A stretch of 64,000 bases of DNA from an uncultured Ilumatobacter sp. (lineage in GTDB: Bacteria > Actinomycetota > Acidimicrobiia > Acidimicrobiales > Ilumatobacteraceae): positions 1-64,000 of the forward strand of contig CAJQPY010000005.1 in assembly GCA_905480335.1 (NCBI GenBank). The letters are read 5' to 3'. Of the stretch, positions 35,549-44,618 are shown piece by piece. Position 1 is the stretch's first letter, and each line of letters starts with the position of its first letter. The position numbers and the translations under genes were made by a program. The notes beneath the pieces were generated by a model, which saw only the letters and a program-made list of their open reading frames with translations, ran no database searches and had not been told where the DNA came from.

Positions 35549-36628
35549 ATGACCGACGACTCCGCTCCATTTCTTGATGCCGCACACGGACGGATAGGTA
35601 CGCACACACCGGTGTGGTTCATGCGACAGGCGGGCCGGTCGCTGCCCGAATATCGCGGAGTTCGCGGCGAGGGGTCGATCCTGCACGCGATCAAGCAACC
35701 CGAGGTCGCAACAGAGATCACGCTGCAGCCTGTTCGTCGATACGGCGTCGATGCCGCTGTGTTGTATAGCGACATCGTCGTTCCCCCCCACGCCGTGGGA
35801 TTCGGCATCGACGTCACCCCCGGTACCGGACCTGTGGCGGAAACCCCTCTCCGCAGTCGTGATGACCTCACCCGCCTCCGGCCACTCGCTGTCGAGGACG
35901 TCAGCTACGTCGTCGACACGGTCGAACTGCTCTCTCAGGAGCTTCCTAATTCGGTTCCGCTGCTGGCCTTTGGCGGGGCCCCGTTCACCGTTGGCAGCTA
36001 TCTCATCGAGGGGCAGCCAAGCAGGGACTACCGGTTCACGAAGTCAATGATGCATCGTGATCCGTCACTATTCCACGATGTTATGGATCGACTCGCCACG
36101 TCAGCGATCACCTTCATCGACGCCCAACTCTGCGCCGGGGCGCAGGCGTTCCAACTTTTCGACTCGTGGGCTGGCTCACTTGACGAGACCACCTATAGGC
36201 GCTTCGTTCTACCGCACTCCACCCGAGTATTCGCCGAACTCCGTACGCGTTACCCCGACGCTCCATGCGTGCACTTCGGAATCGGGTGCGATCATCTCCT
36301 CGATGCGATGTACGAGGCGATGCCCAGCGCTGGCCCACGGGTCCTCGGCCTCGACTGGCGAACACCGATCAGCAAAGCCCGCCGTCGCCTCGGTGCTGAC
36401 CTCGTCGTCCAGGGCAACCTCGACCCGGCACTGATTCTCGCTGGAACGGACGTGGCGGTCGCCGGAGCCGAACGTGTGCTCGCCGACAACGCCACCGAGC
36501 AGGGTCGGCGCCATCCCGGACATATCTTTAACCTCGGCCATGGCGTCAGCCAGTTCAGCGACCCAAACGTCCTGCAGGCCGTCGTCGATCATGTGCATAC
36601 GACGACAGCAGCGACCACGGATGTGTGA
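35549..36628 (+). CDS. hemE: Uroporphyrinogen decarboxylase
   Basis: Decarboxylates uroporphyrinogen III to coproporphyrinogen III (359 aa, normal length). The substrate-binding VWFMRQAGRSLPEYR lies at the N-terminus, followed by LYSDIVVPPHAVGFGIDV, FQLFDSWAGSL and the C-terminal NLGHGV. It heads a block hemE, hemH, porphyrinogen oxidase, all on one strand with gaps of 30 and 11 bases, so probably an operon. ATG 35549 is 9 bases after TAGCGT. Confidence 0.95.
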   Translation: MTDDSAPFLDAAHGRIGTHTPVWFMRQAGRSLPEYRGVRGEGSILHAIKQPEVATEITLQPVRRYGVDAAVLYSDIVVPPHAVGFGIDVTPGTGPVAETPLRSRDDLTRLRPLAVEDVSYVVDTVELLSQELPNSVPLLAFGGAPFTVGSYLIEGQPSRDYRFTKSMMHRDPSLFHDVMDRLATSAITFIDAQLCAGAQAFQLFDSWAGSLDETTYRRFVLPHSTRVFAELRTRYPDAPCVHFGIGCDHLLDAMYEAMPSAGPRVLGLDWRTPISKARRRLGADLVVQGNLDPALILAGTDVAVAGAERVLADNATEQGRRHPGHIFNLGHGVSQFSDPNVLQAVVDHVHTTTAATTDV

Positions 36629-36658
36629 ATCGGTACCGACCGCGCAAGGCTGTCACCG

Positions 36659-37624
36659 ATGAGTGCTGACAATGCAGACCGGACCGGCGTGGTGCTCATG
36701 GCTTACGGCACCCCGCGCAGCCCCGACGAAATTGAGCCCTACTACACCGACATCCGGCGTGGACGTCCGCCCACGCCGGAGGCACTGGCCGACTTGGTTG
36801 CCCGCTACAACGCAATCGGCGGCATCTCGCCACTCGCCGTGCTTACCGAACACCAGCGCGACGCACTGCAACGGGCGCTTGATGACTGCGAACCCGACCG
36901 ATTCCACGTCACCCTCGGACTCAAGCACGCTGACCCAAAAGTCGAAGCCGGTGCCGCCGAACTCTCACAGGCCGGATTCGGTCAGATTGTCGGCGTGGTG
37001 CTTGCTCCGCACTACTCCTCGTACTCCATTGGCCAGTACCAACAGCGAGCGCGTGACGGTGTCGAGAGAGCGGGCCACACGACACCTGTCGTCGGGATCG
37101 ACAGCTGGGCGACCGAGCCCGCATTCATCGATTTCCTTGCCGATGATCTCCAGTCACGCCTTGAGGCGATGACCAATACGCTCGCCGAAGCAGGCGACGA
37201 ACGCACGGTGCGCGTGATCTTCACGGCCCACTCACTGCCGATGAGGATCATTGACTCGGGCGATCCTTATCCCGACCAATTGCGATCGACCGCCGAAGCG
37301 GTGGCATCCGAGCTTCGTCTCAACGAAGGCGATGACTGGACGATCGGATGGCAGTCGGCCGGGCGCACCCCCGAGCCGTGGATCGGCCCGGACATCCTCG
37401 ACATGATCGACCAACTCGGTGCCGATCCCGACGTCGGTGGTGTCATCGTAAGCGCGTGCGGTTTCGTCGCTGACCACCTGGAGGTCCTGTACGACCTCGA
37501 CATCGAGGCCCGACACCGCTCCGACGACGTCGGACTCCTCTTCGACCGAACCGCATGCGTCAACGATGACCCTGACGTGATGTCGGCCCTTGCGGCTCGC
37601 ATCATCGATGCGGTCGAGGGCTGA
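36659..37624 (+). CDS. hemH: Ferrochelatase (coproporphyrin type likely)
   Basis: Inserts ferrous iron into a porphyrin (321 aa, soluble). Family elements: VVLMAYGTPRSPDEIEPYYT with IRRGRPPTPE, the catalytic histidine in FTAHSLPMRI, and the glutamate region GWQSAGRTPEPWIGPDI. In Actinobacteria this protein normally uses coproporphyrin III (CpfC), and its place ahead of the oxidase gene and after hemE agrees, though the substrate is inferred. No cysteine-ligated [2Fe-2S] site is obvious. Confidence 0.93.
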   Translation: MSADNADRTGVVLMAYGTPRSPDEIEPYYTDIRRGRPPTPEALADLVARYNAIGGISPLAVLTEHQRDALQRALDDCEPDRFHVTLGLKHADPKVEAGAAELSQAGFGQIVGVVLAPHYSSYSIGQYQQRARDGVERAGHTTPVVGIDSWATEPAFIDFLADDLQSRLEAMTNTLAEAGDERTVRVIFTAHSLPMRIIDSGDPYPDQLRSTAEAVASELRLNEGDDWTIGWQSAGRTPEPWIGPDILDMIDQLGADPDVGGVIVSACGFVADHLEVLYDLDIEARHRSDDVGLLFDRTACVNDDPDVMSALAARIIDAVEG

Positions 37625-37635
37625 CCCCGCTCGGC

Positions 37636-39021
37636 ATGTCAGACGTGAGCAGCCATCGCGTCGCCGTCATCGGAGCCGGTATCACCGGTGCAGCTGCTGC
37701 TCACCGCCTCGTGCAGCCAGATCTCGCTGCCGAGGTCGCTAGCGTCGTGCTATTCGATTGTGAGGACCGAGTCGGCGGCCGGATCGATGGGACGTCGTTT
37801 GCCGGTCTCGACTGCATCGACACAGGGGCCGACGCTTTCCTCGCCCGGGTCCCTGAGGCGATCGGCTTGGCGCAAGCCGTCGGACTGGGCGACGACCTCG
37901 TTCATCCCGAGCGGGCTGGTGCGGCCGTGTGGTACGACGGTCTGCACGACATCCCGGAGGGACTCGTCCTCGGGGTCCCCGGAAATCCGATCTCACTCAG
38001 CCGCAGCGGTTTAATCTCCTGGCGCGGCAAGGCGCGAGCCATGCTTGAGCCCTTTCTCCCACGTTCATCCACCAATCACGACAACATCGGCACCTACATG
38101 CGATCACGGTTCGGCGACGAGGTACACGAACGGCTCGTCGATGCGCTGATCGGCAGCATCTACGCGGCGGACACCGACAACTTCAGTCTCGCCGAGGTCC
38201 CGCAACTTGCCACGCTCGCCAACGACCGCAGCCTGCTGCTTGCGGCGCGCCGTATCGCTCGCCACAGCGCCGGCACGGCATCGGCCAGCGCCGCACCGAT
38301 TTTCGGTGCTCCTCGCGGCGGCATGCGGCAACTGGTCCAGGCAACCGTCAAGACCTTCGAGCAGCACGGTGGCAATGTCCGACTCGGCCAAGAAATTGGA
38401 CTCGAGCGGACAGGATCCGGCTGGCAAGTCGGCGGCGACGATTTTGATACAGTGATCTGTGCGGTGCCCGCAGACCGGGCCGCTCAGCTGCTCGCGGACT
38501 TTCCTGCATCGACGCACGGGACAGATCGCGCCGACGTCGTCATGGTCACGCTCCACGTGTCCGACGACGAGTTCCCCGACCGGCTGCGCGGACGGAGCGG
38601 ATACCTCGTCCCCAAGCCCGTTCAGCGCGATGTGACCGCAGCATCTTTCGGCAGTCAGAAGTGGGCGCATTGGGTGCCGCCGGGTGGCGGGCAGATCCTG
38701 CGAGTTTCGCTGGGTCGCGACGGCGCACCAGTCCTCCACCTCAATGACGACGACATCGTTGCGCGTACCCTTGACGACCTGCGGCGTCATCTCGGCGTAA
38801 CCTTCAGTCCCTCTGAAGTGCGACTAACCCGCTGGCCGGGGGCCTTCGCCCAGTACCGCCCCCACCATCGACGCTGGGTGGACGCCGTCCGATCCAGCCT
38901 TGCCCCGGGCATCTTTGTGGCTGGCGGCAGCTACGACGGAATCGGGATACCGGCGTGCATTCGAAGTGGAAGAACAATCGCTGAGCGCTCTGTCAGCGCA
39001 ACATCGGGCCTGTCACCATAA
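37636..39021 (+). CDS. hemY: Protoporphyrinogen/coproporphyrinogen oxidase (HemY/CgoX)
   Basis: FAD-dependent oxidase of the HemY family (461 aa) that aromatises the porphyrinogen. The N-terminal dinucleotide fold is VAVIGAGITGAAAAHRL, then DCEDRVGGRIDGTSFAG. C-terminal parts include GAFAQYRPHHRRWVDAVR and VAGGSYDGIGIPACIRSG, which binds the flavin. In this lineage it most likely acts on coproporphyrinogen III (CgoX). The third enzyme of that pathway, HemQ/ChdC, is not found next to it. Confidence 0.92.
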   Translation: MSDVSSHRVAVIGAGITGAAAAHRLVQPDLAAEVASVVLFDCEDRVGGRIDGTSFAGLDCIDTGADAFLARVPEAIGLAQAVGLGDDLVHPERAGAAVWYDGLHDIPEGLVLGVPGNPISLSRSGLISWRGKARAMLEPFLPRSSTNHDNIGTYMRSRFGDEVHERLVDALIGSIYAADTDNFSLAEVPQLATLANDRSLLLAARRIARHSAGTASASAAPIFGAPRGGMRQLVQATVKTFEQHGGNVRLGQEIGLERTGSGWQVGGDDFDTVICAVPADRAAQLLADFPASTHGTDRADVVMVTLHVSDDEFPDRLRGRSGYLVPKPVQRDVTAASFGSQKWAHWVPPGGGQILRVSLGRDGAPVLHLNDDDIVARTLDDLRRHLGVTFSPSEVRLTRWPGAFAQYRPHHRRWVDAVRSSLAPGIFVAGGSYDGIGIPACIRSGRTIAERSVSATSGLSP

Positions 39022-39025
39022 AAGG

Positions 39026-39313
39026 ATGGAAGCTTCAGACGCAGCGCAGTCCGAAAAACCGGCAGATGCATCCGATGCGCTTTGTGAGATGGCGAGTCAC
39101 GGTGGGACGCTGCGTAACATCTACCGGCTTGTGGCCGCCGACACGGTGATGTTTTCCAGCGACGCCAGCACGATCGCGTGTTGCGTCACCGGCGCGCCGG
39201 GCGTGAGGCCAGTCGCGCTCTGGGCCGTCGACCCCACCGCCACGCAGTCCACCTTCAACCCGCCCGGCTCGGTGGCGCAGCAAATCGTCGTGACCTGCGA
39301 ACCCGCCGCCTGA
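39026..39313 (+). CDS. Small hypothetical protein after the heme genes
   Basis: A 95-aa protein starting at ATG 39026, 4 bases after the oxidase stop. It begins polar (MEASDAAQSEKPADASD) and contains GTLRNIYRLVAADTVMFSSD, ACCVTGAPGVRPVALWAVDP and a terminal VAQQIVVTCEPAA. Paired cysteines (CC) are notable. No domain is recognised, and it is too short to be HemQ. The close spacing suggests co-transcription with the heme genes. Confidence 0.5.
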   Translation: MEASDAAQSEKPADASDALCEMASHGGTLRNIYRLVAADTVMFSSDASTIACCVTGAPGVRPVALWAVDPTATQSTFNPPGSVAQQIVVTCEPAA

Positions 39314-39333
39314 CCATCGCTGCGATCCGCCGG

Positions 39334-39339
39334 TAGAAC
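39334..39339 (+). promoter_or_regulatory. -10-like TAGAAC upstream of the lnt-like gene
   Basis: Ends 8 bases before GTG 39348; last base C in place of T, so a weaker match than the others. Confidence 0.3.
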
Positions 39340-39347
39340 AGTCAACC

Positions 39348-40946
39348 GTGAGCAGCGCCAGCCCCGACACCGCCGACTCTGGCGCGGCCGATCAGCTAGA
39401 CGTCAGCCCAGTGTCCGACACATCGTTCCGTGCCCGAATCGCGAGGCCTGCGTTGGCGCTTGGCGCAGGTGTCCTCGTTGCGTTGTCACTGCCTCCCTGG
39501 GGTTTTTGGCCACTGGCAATCATTGGTGTTGCCTGCTTCGAGGCCGCTCTAGGCGCAACGCCAACCCGCTGGGAGCGGCTCCTGTTCGGCTGGCTGTTCG
39601 GTGCCGGCTGGATGTTCCTGGGAATGGCATGGATGATCCAGCTCACGGCGCCTGGATACGTGATAGCCGGCACGATCTTTGCCGGTTACCACTCGGTCGC
39701 AGCTGGCATCTCCCCGACCGGTCCGTGGCGCATTCTCGGCCGTCCAGCAATGCACACCCTTGCCGAAGCGCTCCGGTTCTCGTTTCCCTTCGGGGGCGTG
39801 CCTCTTGCCTCGATGGGGATTTCCCAGGTCGGCGGTCCGCTCGGGCCGATCGCCGCCGTCGGTGGCGTGATCTTGGTGACCTGGACCGTTTTTCAGCTCG
39901 GTTGTCTTATTGGAGTCGCCTGGACAACAATGACTCATCGGATGGCCGACGCCTCCGCCACCAAGCCTGCCCGCAAGCTACAGTGGAGCGCACTAGCGGC
40001 GGTCTGCGTCGTCGTCAGCTTGTCGTTTTTCTGCCCAGATGGCCGGGCAACCGGCGACAGGCTGCGCGTCGCCGCCGTCCAGGGTGGAGGCGAACAGGGA
40101 ACCTCGGCACTCGAGGTGCCCTCGAATGTCGTCACCGACCGGCACCTGGAGGCCACAGCGATGATCGAGCCCGACCCGGACCTCGATCTCGTGTTATGGC
40201 CTGAGAACACGATTGACGTCGTCACTTTCGAGTCGTCCGAGATCGAACAGCGAATCGCCGACGAGGCGTCCCGGCTCGGTGTTCCCATTTCCGTCGGGTT
40301 GACGGAGGATATCGAAGTCGATGGTCGCCGCCGCTTCACCAATGCCCAGGTCGTGATCAGCCCCAACGGTGAGGTCACGAGCCGCTACGACAAGGTCCGA
40401 CGAGTGCCGTTCGGCGAGTATGTGCCGCTGCGCAGCATGCTCGAACGGATCACATCCACTGTCGATCGTGTCGGCGATGCCGTCGCAGGCGAAGCCCCAG
40501 CCGTGATCGAGTTGCCGGGGGGCGAACGGTTGGCCACCGTTATTTCCTGGGAGGTCTTCTTCGCTGGACGAGCCCGCGAGGGAGTCGAACTCGGGGCTGG
40601 CGCAATTATCAACCCAACGAACGGCGCGAGTTACACGGGCACCATCGTGCAAACGCAACAAGTCGCCTCAAGCCGTCTTCGAGCAATCGAGACGGGCCGC
40701 TGGCTCGTGCAGGTCTCGCCTACCGGCTTCAGCGCCTTCATCGCTCCCGACGGGACAGTGGTCGAACGCAGCTCGCAACGCGAGCAGCGGGTGATCACGC
40801 GCGACATTGAACTCCGCACCGGGACGACCTGGTACGCCTCACTGGGAGATGCGCCGTTCATCGTGGCGCTGCTGCTTCTCGGTGGCACATCGATGTGGTT
40901 CGGCCGCGACGTCAGTAGACGCCGACCAACTGTCGACACCGGATGA
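39348..40946 (+). CDS. lnt: Apolipoprotein N-acyltransferase-like protein, catalytic Cys replaced by Ser
   Basis: Lnt family: N-acylates the terminal cysteine of lipoproteins using a phospholipid donor (532 aa). Residues 30-230 hold about seven membrane helices; the nitrilase-like domain follows (about 240-500), then a last helix. Of the Glu-Lys-Cys triad, Glu is in LWPENT (E286) and Lys in YDKVRRVPFGEYVP (K349), but the nucleophile segment reads VISWEVFF with Ser 400 where ICYEV/VCWEV is expected. The codon is TCC. The enzyme is either inactive, uses serine, or has another job. GTG 39348 is the start. It is convergent with dtd, whose stop abuts directly. Confidence 0.85.
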   Translation: MSSASPDTADSGAADQLDVSPVSDTSFRARIARPALALGAGVLVALSLPPWGFWPLAIIGVACFEAALGATPTRWERLLFGWLFGAGWMFLGMAWMIQLTAPGYVIAGTIFAGYHSVAAGISPTGPWRILGRPAMHTLAEALRFSFPFGGVPLASMGISQVGGPLGPIAAVGGVILVTWTVFQLGCLIGVAWTTMTHRMADASATKPARKLQWSALAAVCVVVSLSFFCPDGRATGDRLRVAAVQGGGEQGTSALEVPSNVVTDRHLEATAMIEPDPDLDLVLWPENTIDVVTFESSEIEQRIADEASRLGVPISVGLTEDIEVDGRRRFTNAQVVISPNGEVTSRYDKVRRVPFGEYVPLRSMLERITSTVDRVGDAVAGEAPAVIELPGGERLATVISWEVFFAGRAREGVELGAGAIINPTNGASYTGTIVQTQQVASSRLRAIETGRWLVQVSPTGFSAFIAPDGTVVERSSQREQRVITRDIELRTGTTWYASLGDAPFIVALLLLGGTSMWFGRDVSRRRPTVDTG

Positions 40947-41402
40947 TCACACATCGATGACGAGCGTGACCGGACCGTCGTTCACCAAGTCGACAACCAT
41001 CTCCGTTCGGAAACGGCCGGTCTGCACTATCACCCCAAGCGACCGGAGCTCGTCAACCACGTGATCGACCAACGGCTCGGCATGCTCGGGCTGCGCCGCT
41101 GCGGTCCAACTCGGCCGACGGCCTCGGCGGGTGTCTCCGTACAGCGTGAACTGGCTGACGACGAGAAACTCGCCTCCGACCTCCTGCGCTCCGAGGTTCA
41201 TGACCCCGTCGGCATCGTTGAAGATGCGAAGTCCGAAGAGCTTGGCGGCCAATTTCTGGGCGGACTTCGCATTATCTGAGTGCGTTACACCGACAAACAC
41301 ACACATCCCGGGGCCAATGTGTCCCACCCTCCGAGCTTCCGACTCGCCAACCGCTCGGCTGGTGACTTCGGCCGACACGACCCGTTGGACAACAGCGCGC
41401 AC
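40947..41402 (-). CDS. dtd: D-aminoacyl-tRNA deacylase
   Basis: Removes D-amino acids (and glycine from tRNA-Ala) mischarged on tRNA (151 aa, normal size). GTG 41402 gives the family start MRAVVQRVVSAEVT. The active-site motif SQFTLYGDTRRGRRPSW is intact, as is the Gly-cisPro region near the end (NDGPVTLVIDV). The frame extends far upstream, but without family similarity. It is divergent from the aldose epimerase and abuts the stop of the lnt-like gene. Confidence 0.92.
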   Translation of the reverse strand: MRAVVQRVVSAEVTSRAVGESEARRVGHIGPGMCVFVGVTHSDNAKSAQKLAAKLFGLRIFNDADGVMNLGAQEVGGEFLVVSQFTLYGDTRRGRRPSWTAAAQPEHAEPLVDHVVDELRSLGVIVQTGRFRTEMVVDLVNDGPVTLVIDV

Positions 41403-41510
41403 TGGCCGATACTCGCACGTCGACGGCTGCGACCGACACTCAGAATCATCCCACGCCACCTTGCGCAGCTTGCGTTCGCTAAAGCCATGGCGGTCACGGG
41501 CCTCATTTCG

Positions 41511-41516
41511 TAGGGT
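41511..41516 (+). promoter_or_regulatory. -10 element TAGGGT for the aldose epimerase gene
   Basis: TAnnnT hexamer ending 7 bases before ATG 41524; supports that start in a frame open far upstream. Confidence 0.45.
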
Positions 41517-41523
41517 GCTGGCA

Positions 41524-42432
41524 ATGTCCCACGACCTCGTCCGCCTCGCTACGCCTGAGAGCGACGGTTCGCTGCGTGCCACTGCAACAATCGACCTGGC
41601 AGCCGGAGCTCGAATCCGGCAAATCACCGTCGCCGACGAAACTGACGTCGTCGAGCTCCTCGCAGCCACCGATGAACACGATCCGTTCTCGACAGGTTGG
41701 GGATCATTTCCGATGGCGCCGTGGGCGGGACGCCTGCGCAACGGTCGCTTCCGATTCTTTCACCGGGACGTCGAGATCGATCTGAATCACGCTGATGGCA
41801 CCGGAACGGGAGGCGGACCGATCCGCCCACCCCAAGCGGCACCGGTTGGACCGATCAGCGGAGACGATCGCCGACGCCACGCGATCCATGGGACCACCTT
41901 CGCGCGACGCTGGGACGTGGTCGGCGTTACTGCTGACAGTGTCGAGGTCGTATGCCGATTGGATGGCGCACTCGGATGGGATTTCCCCGGAGTTGCCCGT
42001 CAGCTGATCACCGTCTCACCGGAGCGCATCAATCTGAATCTCTCCGTGGAAGCCGACGACGGTGCAGTCTTTCCAGCGTCGGTTGGATGGCATCCGTGGT
42101 TCGCCAAGCCGACTCGACTCGTCGCGCACCCAATCGCAATGTTCGAACAAGATGACATTGGGCTCCCCACCGGTCGACTGATCGCGCCGACTGAGCCGCC
42201 CTGGGACGACTGTTTTCTGCTCCGTTCGCCAGTAGAGCTCCACTACGACCGACGTCTTGCGCCTGTCGTGACGATCTCGTCACCCGATTGCGAACACTGG
42301 GTGCTTTACGACAAACCCGACCACGCCACATGCGTCGAGCCGCAATCTGGACCGCCTAATGCGCTCAACCTCAGGCCTGAACTTGCGACATCTGCCCATC
42401 CCATCGGGCGAGCCATGAGCATCAACTGGTGA
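41524..42432 (+). CDS. Aldose 1-epimerase family protein
   Basis: Beta-sandwich mutarotase-type enzyme (302 aa) that interconverts sugar anomers or a related hexose-phosphate epimer. Motifs: FPMAPWAGRLRNGRF, HAIHGTTFARRWDVV with an active-site histidine, VGWHPWF with the second, and the catalytic glutamate in CVEPQSGPPNALNL near the end. The substrate is not predictable. ATG 41524 is set by the TAGGGT hexamer upstream. Confidence 0.88.
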   Translation: MSHDLVRLATPESDGSLRATATIDLAAGARIRQITVADETDVVELLAATDEHDPFSTGWGSFPMAPWAGRLRNGRFRFFHRDVEIDLNHADGTGTGGGPIRPPQAAPVGPISGDDRRRHAIHGTTFARRWDVVGVTADSVEVVCRLDGALGWDFPGVARQLITVSPERINLNLSVEADDGAVFPASVGWHPWFAKPTRLVAHPIAMFEQDDIGLPTGRLIAPTEPPWDDCFLLRSPVELHYDRRLAPVVTISSPDCEHWVLYDKPDHATCVEPQSGPPNALNLRPELATSAHPIGRAMSINW

Positions 42433-42530
42433 CCATCCTCTTCGAAGGCACCTAAGGGCCCACATTGAACACCGCGAAATCGGGCCGCTCATCGTCCGTC
42501 ACGGTTGACCTGGTGAGAATCACTGCCCGA

Positions 42531-42536
42531 TAGCCT
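42531..42536 (+). promoter_or_regulatory. -10 element TAGCCT for the glycosyltransferase gene
   Basis: TAnnnT hexamer ending 7 bases before ATG 42544. A TTGACC lies 20 bases upstream (42505-42510), a wider gap than usual for a -35. Confidence 0.45.
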
Positions 42537-42543
42537 CGTCCGA

Positions 42544-43851
42544 ATGGGGTTAGACCGGTCGGGAAGCGTGTTGGACCCTGACGCGCCGTTGAAGATCGCG
42601 TATTTGACCTATCGCGGCAAGCCGCACGTCGGAGGTCAAGGCGTATACACCCGACACCTAACCAAGGCGCTGGTTGACCTCGGCCACACCGTCGAGGTGT
42701 TCGGTGGCCAGCCATACCCGGTTCTTGACGAACGCGTCAAACTGCACCAATTGCCGAGCCTCGACACGTTTAACGACCACTTCCCCGGTCGGCTCCCCGG
42801 CTACTGGGAGGTCAGCGACCGCTACGACCTCATGGAGATGGCCCAGTTCCTCACCGGCACTTTCCCCGAGCCGCTCGCTTTCTCCGCCCGAGCCGCCAAC
42901 GCGCTTGCGCAACGGTCACGCGACTTCGACCTGGTCCACGACAACCAGTGCCTCGGCTACGGGATCCTCAAGATCGAGGAGAAGATCCCGACAATCGTCA
43001 CGCTCCACCATCCGATCACGAAGGACCGCGAGCTAGAGATGAGTCACGCCCGATCCCGCTACAAGCGGTGGTCGGTCGGCCGCTGGTATTCGTTCGTGAA
43101 GATGCAGGGCAAGGTGGCCTCGAAAATGCCGCGCATCGTCGTCGTGAGCCAGAACTCGATCGATGACATCCACACGGACATGGGCGTGAGCCGCGATCGC
43201 ATGCGTCTCGTGCCCGTCGGTGTCGATCCTGACCTGTTCAAGCCCGTCACCGGTGTCAAACGTCGATCAGGTCGCCTAATCACAACAGCGTCAGCCGACG
43301 TTGCGCTGAAAGGTCTCTCGTACCTCCTCGAGGCGATGGCCAAGTTGCGCACCGAGCGCGACGTCTCGCTCACGATCATCGGCAAGCCCAAGCCCGGCAA
43401 GTCAATGCGACTGATCGAAGAGCTCGGATTGAGGGATCACATTGAGTTCGTTTCCGGTGTTCCCGATGAGCGGATCGTCGAGCTTTACTCCGAAGCCGAG
43501 CTCGCCGTGGTGCCAAGTCTTTACGAGGGATTCAGCCTCCCGGCGATCGAAGCGATGTGCTCCGGTACGCCGCTGGTCGCAACCGACGGCGGCGCTCTGC
43601 CCGAGGTGACCGGAACCGACGGGGAAACGGTTTTGCAGTGTCCGGCCGGAGACATCGATGCGCTCGCCGCCCAAATCGCCCGCGGCCTCGATGATCCCGA
43701 GCTCCGAGCGCGGATCGGTGCCGCCGGTCGCCAACGCGTTGTCGAACGATGGACATGGCGTCGTTGCGCCGAGCTGACCATCGACCAGTATCGAGAGGTT
43801 CTGTCCATGCCGGCGAACGTGGCCAAGCTGCGCACCAACGGCCGCATCTGA
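42544..43851 (+). CDS. GT4 family glycosyltransferase
   Basis: Retaining GT-B glycosyltransferase of family 4 (435 aa), which transfers a sugar from a nucleotide donor. The N-terminal acceptor domain has IAYLTYRGKPHVGGQGVYTR. The donor-binding C-terminal domain has VPVGVDPDLFKP, AELAVVPSLYEGFSLPAIEA with the E-x7-E pair, and GTPLVATDGGALPEV. It lies 23 bases before a methyltransferase gene that in turn overlaps a cyclase-fold gene; the three are likely one operon. The acceptor is probably a lipid or isoprenoid-type molecule, by context only. Confidence 0.9.
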   Translation: MGLDRSGSVLDPDAPLKIAYLTYRGKPHVGGQGVYTRHLTKALVDLGHTVEVFGGQPYPVLDERVKLHQLPSLDTFNDHFPGRLPGYWEVSDRYDLMEMAQFLTGTFPEPLAFSARAANALAQRSRDFDLVHDNQCLGYGILKIEEKIPTIVTLHHPITKDRELEMSHARSRYKRWSVGRWYSFVKMQGKVASKMPRIVVVSQNSIDDIHTDMGVSRDRMRLVPVGVDPDLFKPVTGVKRRSGRLITTASADVALKGLSYLLEAMAKLRTERDVSLTIIGKPKPGKSMRLIEELGLRDHIEFVSGVPDERIVELYSEAELAVVPSLYEGFSLPAIEAMCSGTPLVATDGGALPEVTGTDGETVLQCPAGDIDALAAQIARGLDDPELRARIGAAGRQRVVERWTWRRCAELTIDQYREVLSMPANVAKLRTNGRI

Positions 43852-43874
43852 CCCGCCGATCATTCGCTCCGACC

Positions 43875-44618
43875 ATGTTGACCATTCGTTTCGACCTCCT
43901 CGACCTGCGCCAAGGAGACCGCGTGCTCGACGTCGGCGCCGGCTTCGGTCGCCACATCTTCGAGTGCGCTCGCCGCGGCGCAGATGTGGTTGCGCTCGAC
44001 TACGCCGAGGATGAGGTCATCGAGACGCGCGCCACGCTCGGGGCCATGGTCGACGCAGGCGAGATCGACATCGGACGATTCAAGGGTGTGCTGCGCGGGG
44101 ATGCGACCCACCTTCCGTTCGCCGATGCGTCCTTCGACAAAGTGATCACCTCCGAGGTCCTCGAACACATTCAGGACGATGTGGCAGCGATCTCGGAAAT
44201 GATCCGGGTGCTCAAGCCCGGCGGGATATTCGCAGCAACCGTCCCGGCGTGGGGCCCCGAGAAGATCAACTGGATGCTGAGCGACGAGTACCACGCACCC
44301 AAGAGCGTCGGCGGCCACGTCCGGATCTACTCGAAGACCGAGTTGTCGGCCAAGCTCCGCACGGCGGGCCTCGAACTGCGCGGCACGCACCGCGCCCACG
44401 CGCTGCACTCACCGTACTGGTGGCTGAAATGCGCAGTCGGGCCCCGCAACGACGACCATCCGATGGTCACGAAGTACCGCACGTTCCTCGAGTGGGACAT
44501 CGTCGAGCAACCGACGTCCACGCGCGTTGCCGAGCGGGTGCTCTCGCCGGCAATGGGCAAGAGCATCGTGTTCTACGGGCACAAGCCATCGTCCGACGAC
44601 GGCGGAGTCGCAAGATGA
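43875..44618 (+). CDS. Class I SAM-dependent methyltransferase
   Basis: A 247-aa methyltransferase of the Methyltransf_11 type. SAM-binding motif I VLDVGAGFGRHIFECARRG is at about 19-37. Acidic loop VALDYAEDE, DATHLPFADASFDKVITSEV and VLKPGGIFAATVPAW complete the fold, and a C-terminal segment with HALHSPYWWLKCAVG may sit at the membrane surface. ATG 43875 is used; the open frame reaches into the glycosyltransferase gene but without similarity. Its stop overlaps the next start as ATGA. Confidence 0.87.
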   Translation: MLTIRFDLLDLRQGDRVLDVGAGFGRHIFECARRGADVVALDYAEDEVIETRATLGAMVDAGEIDIGRFKGVLRGDATHLPFADASFDKVITSEVLEHIQDDVAAISEMIRVLKPGGIFAATVPAWGPEKINWMLSDEYHAPKSVGGHVRIYSKTELSAKLRTAGLELRGTHRAHALHSPYWWLKCAVGPRNDDHPMVTKYRTFLEWDIVEQPTSTRVAERVLSPAMGKSIVFYGHKPSSDDGGVAR

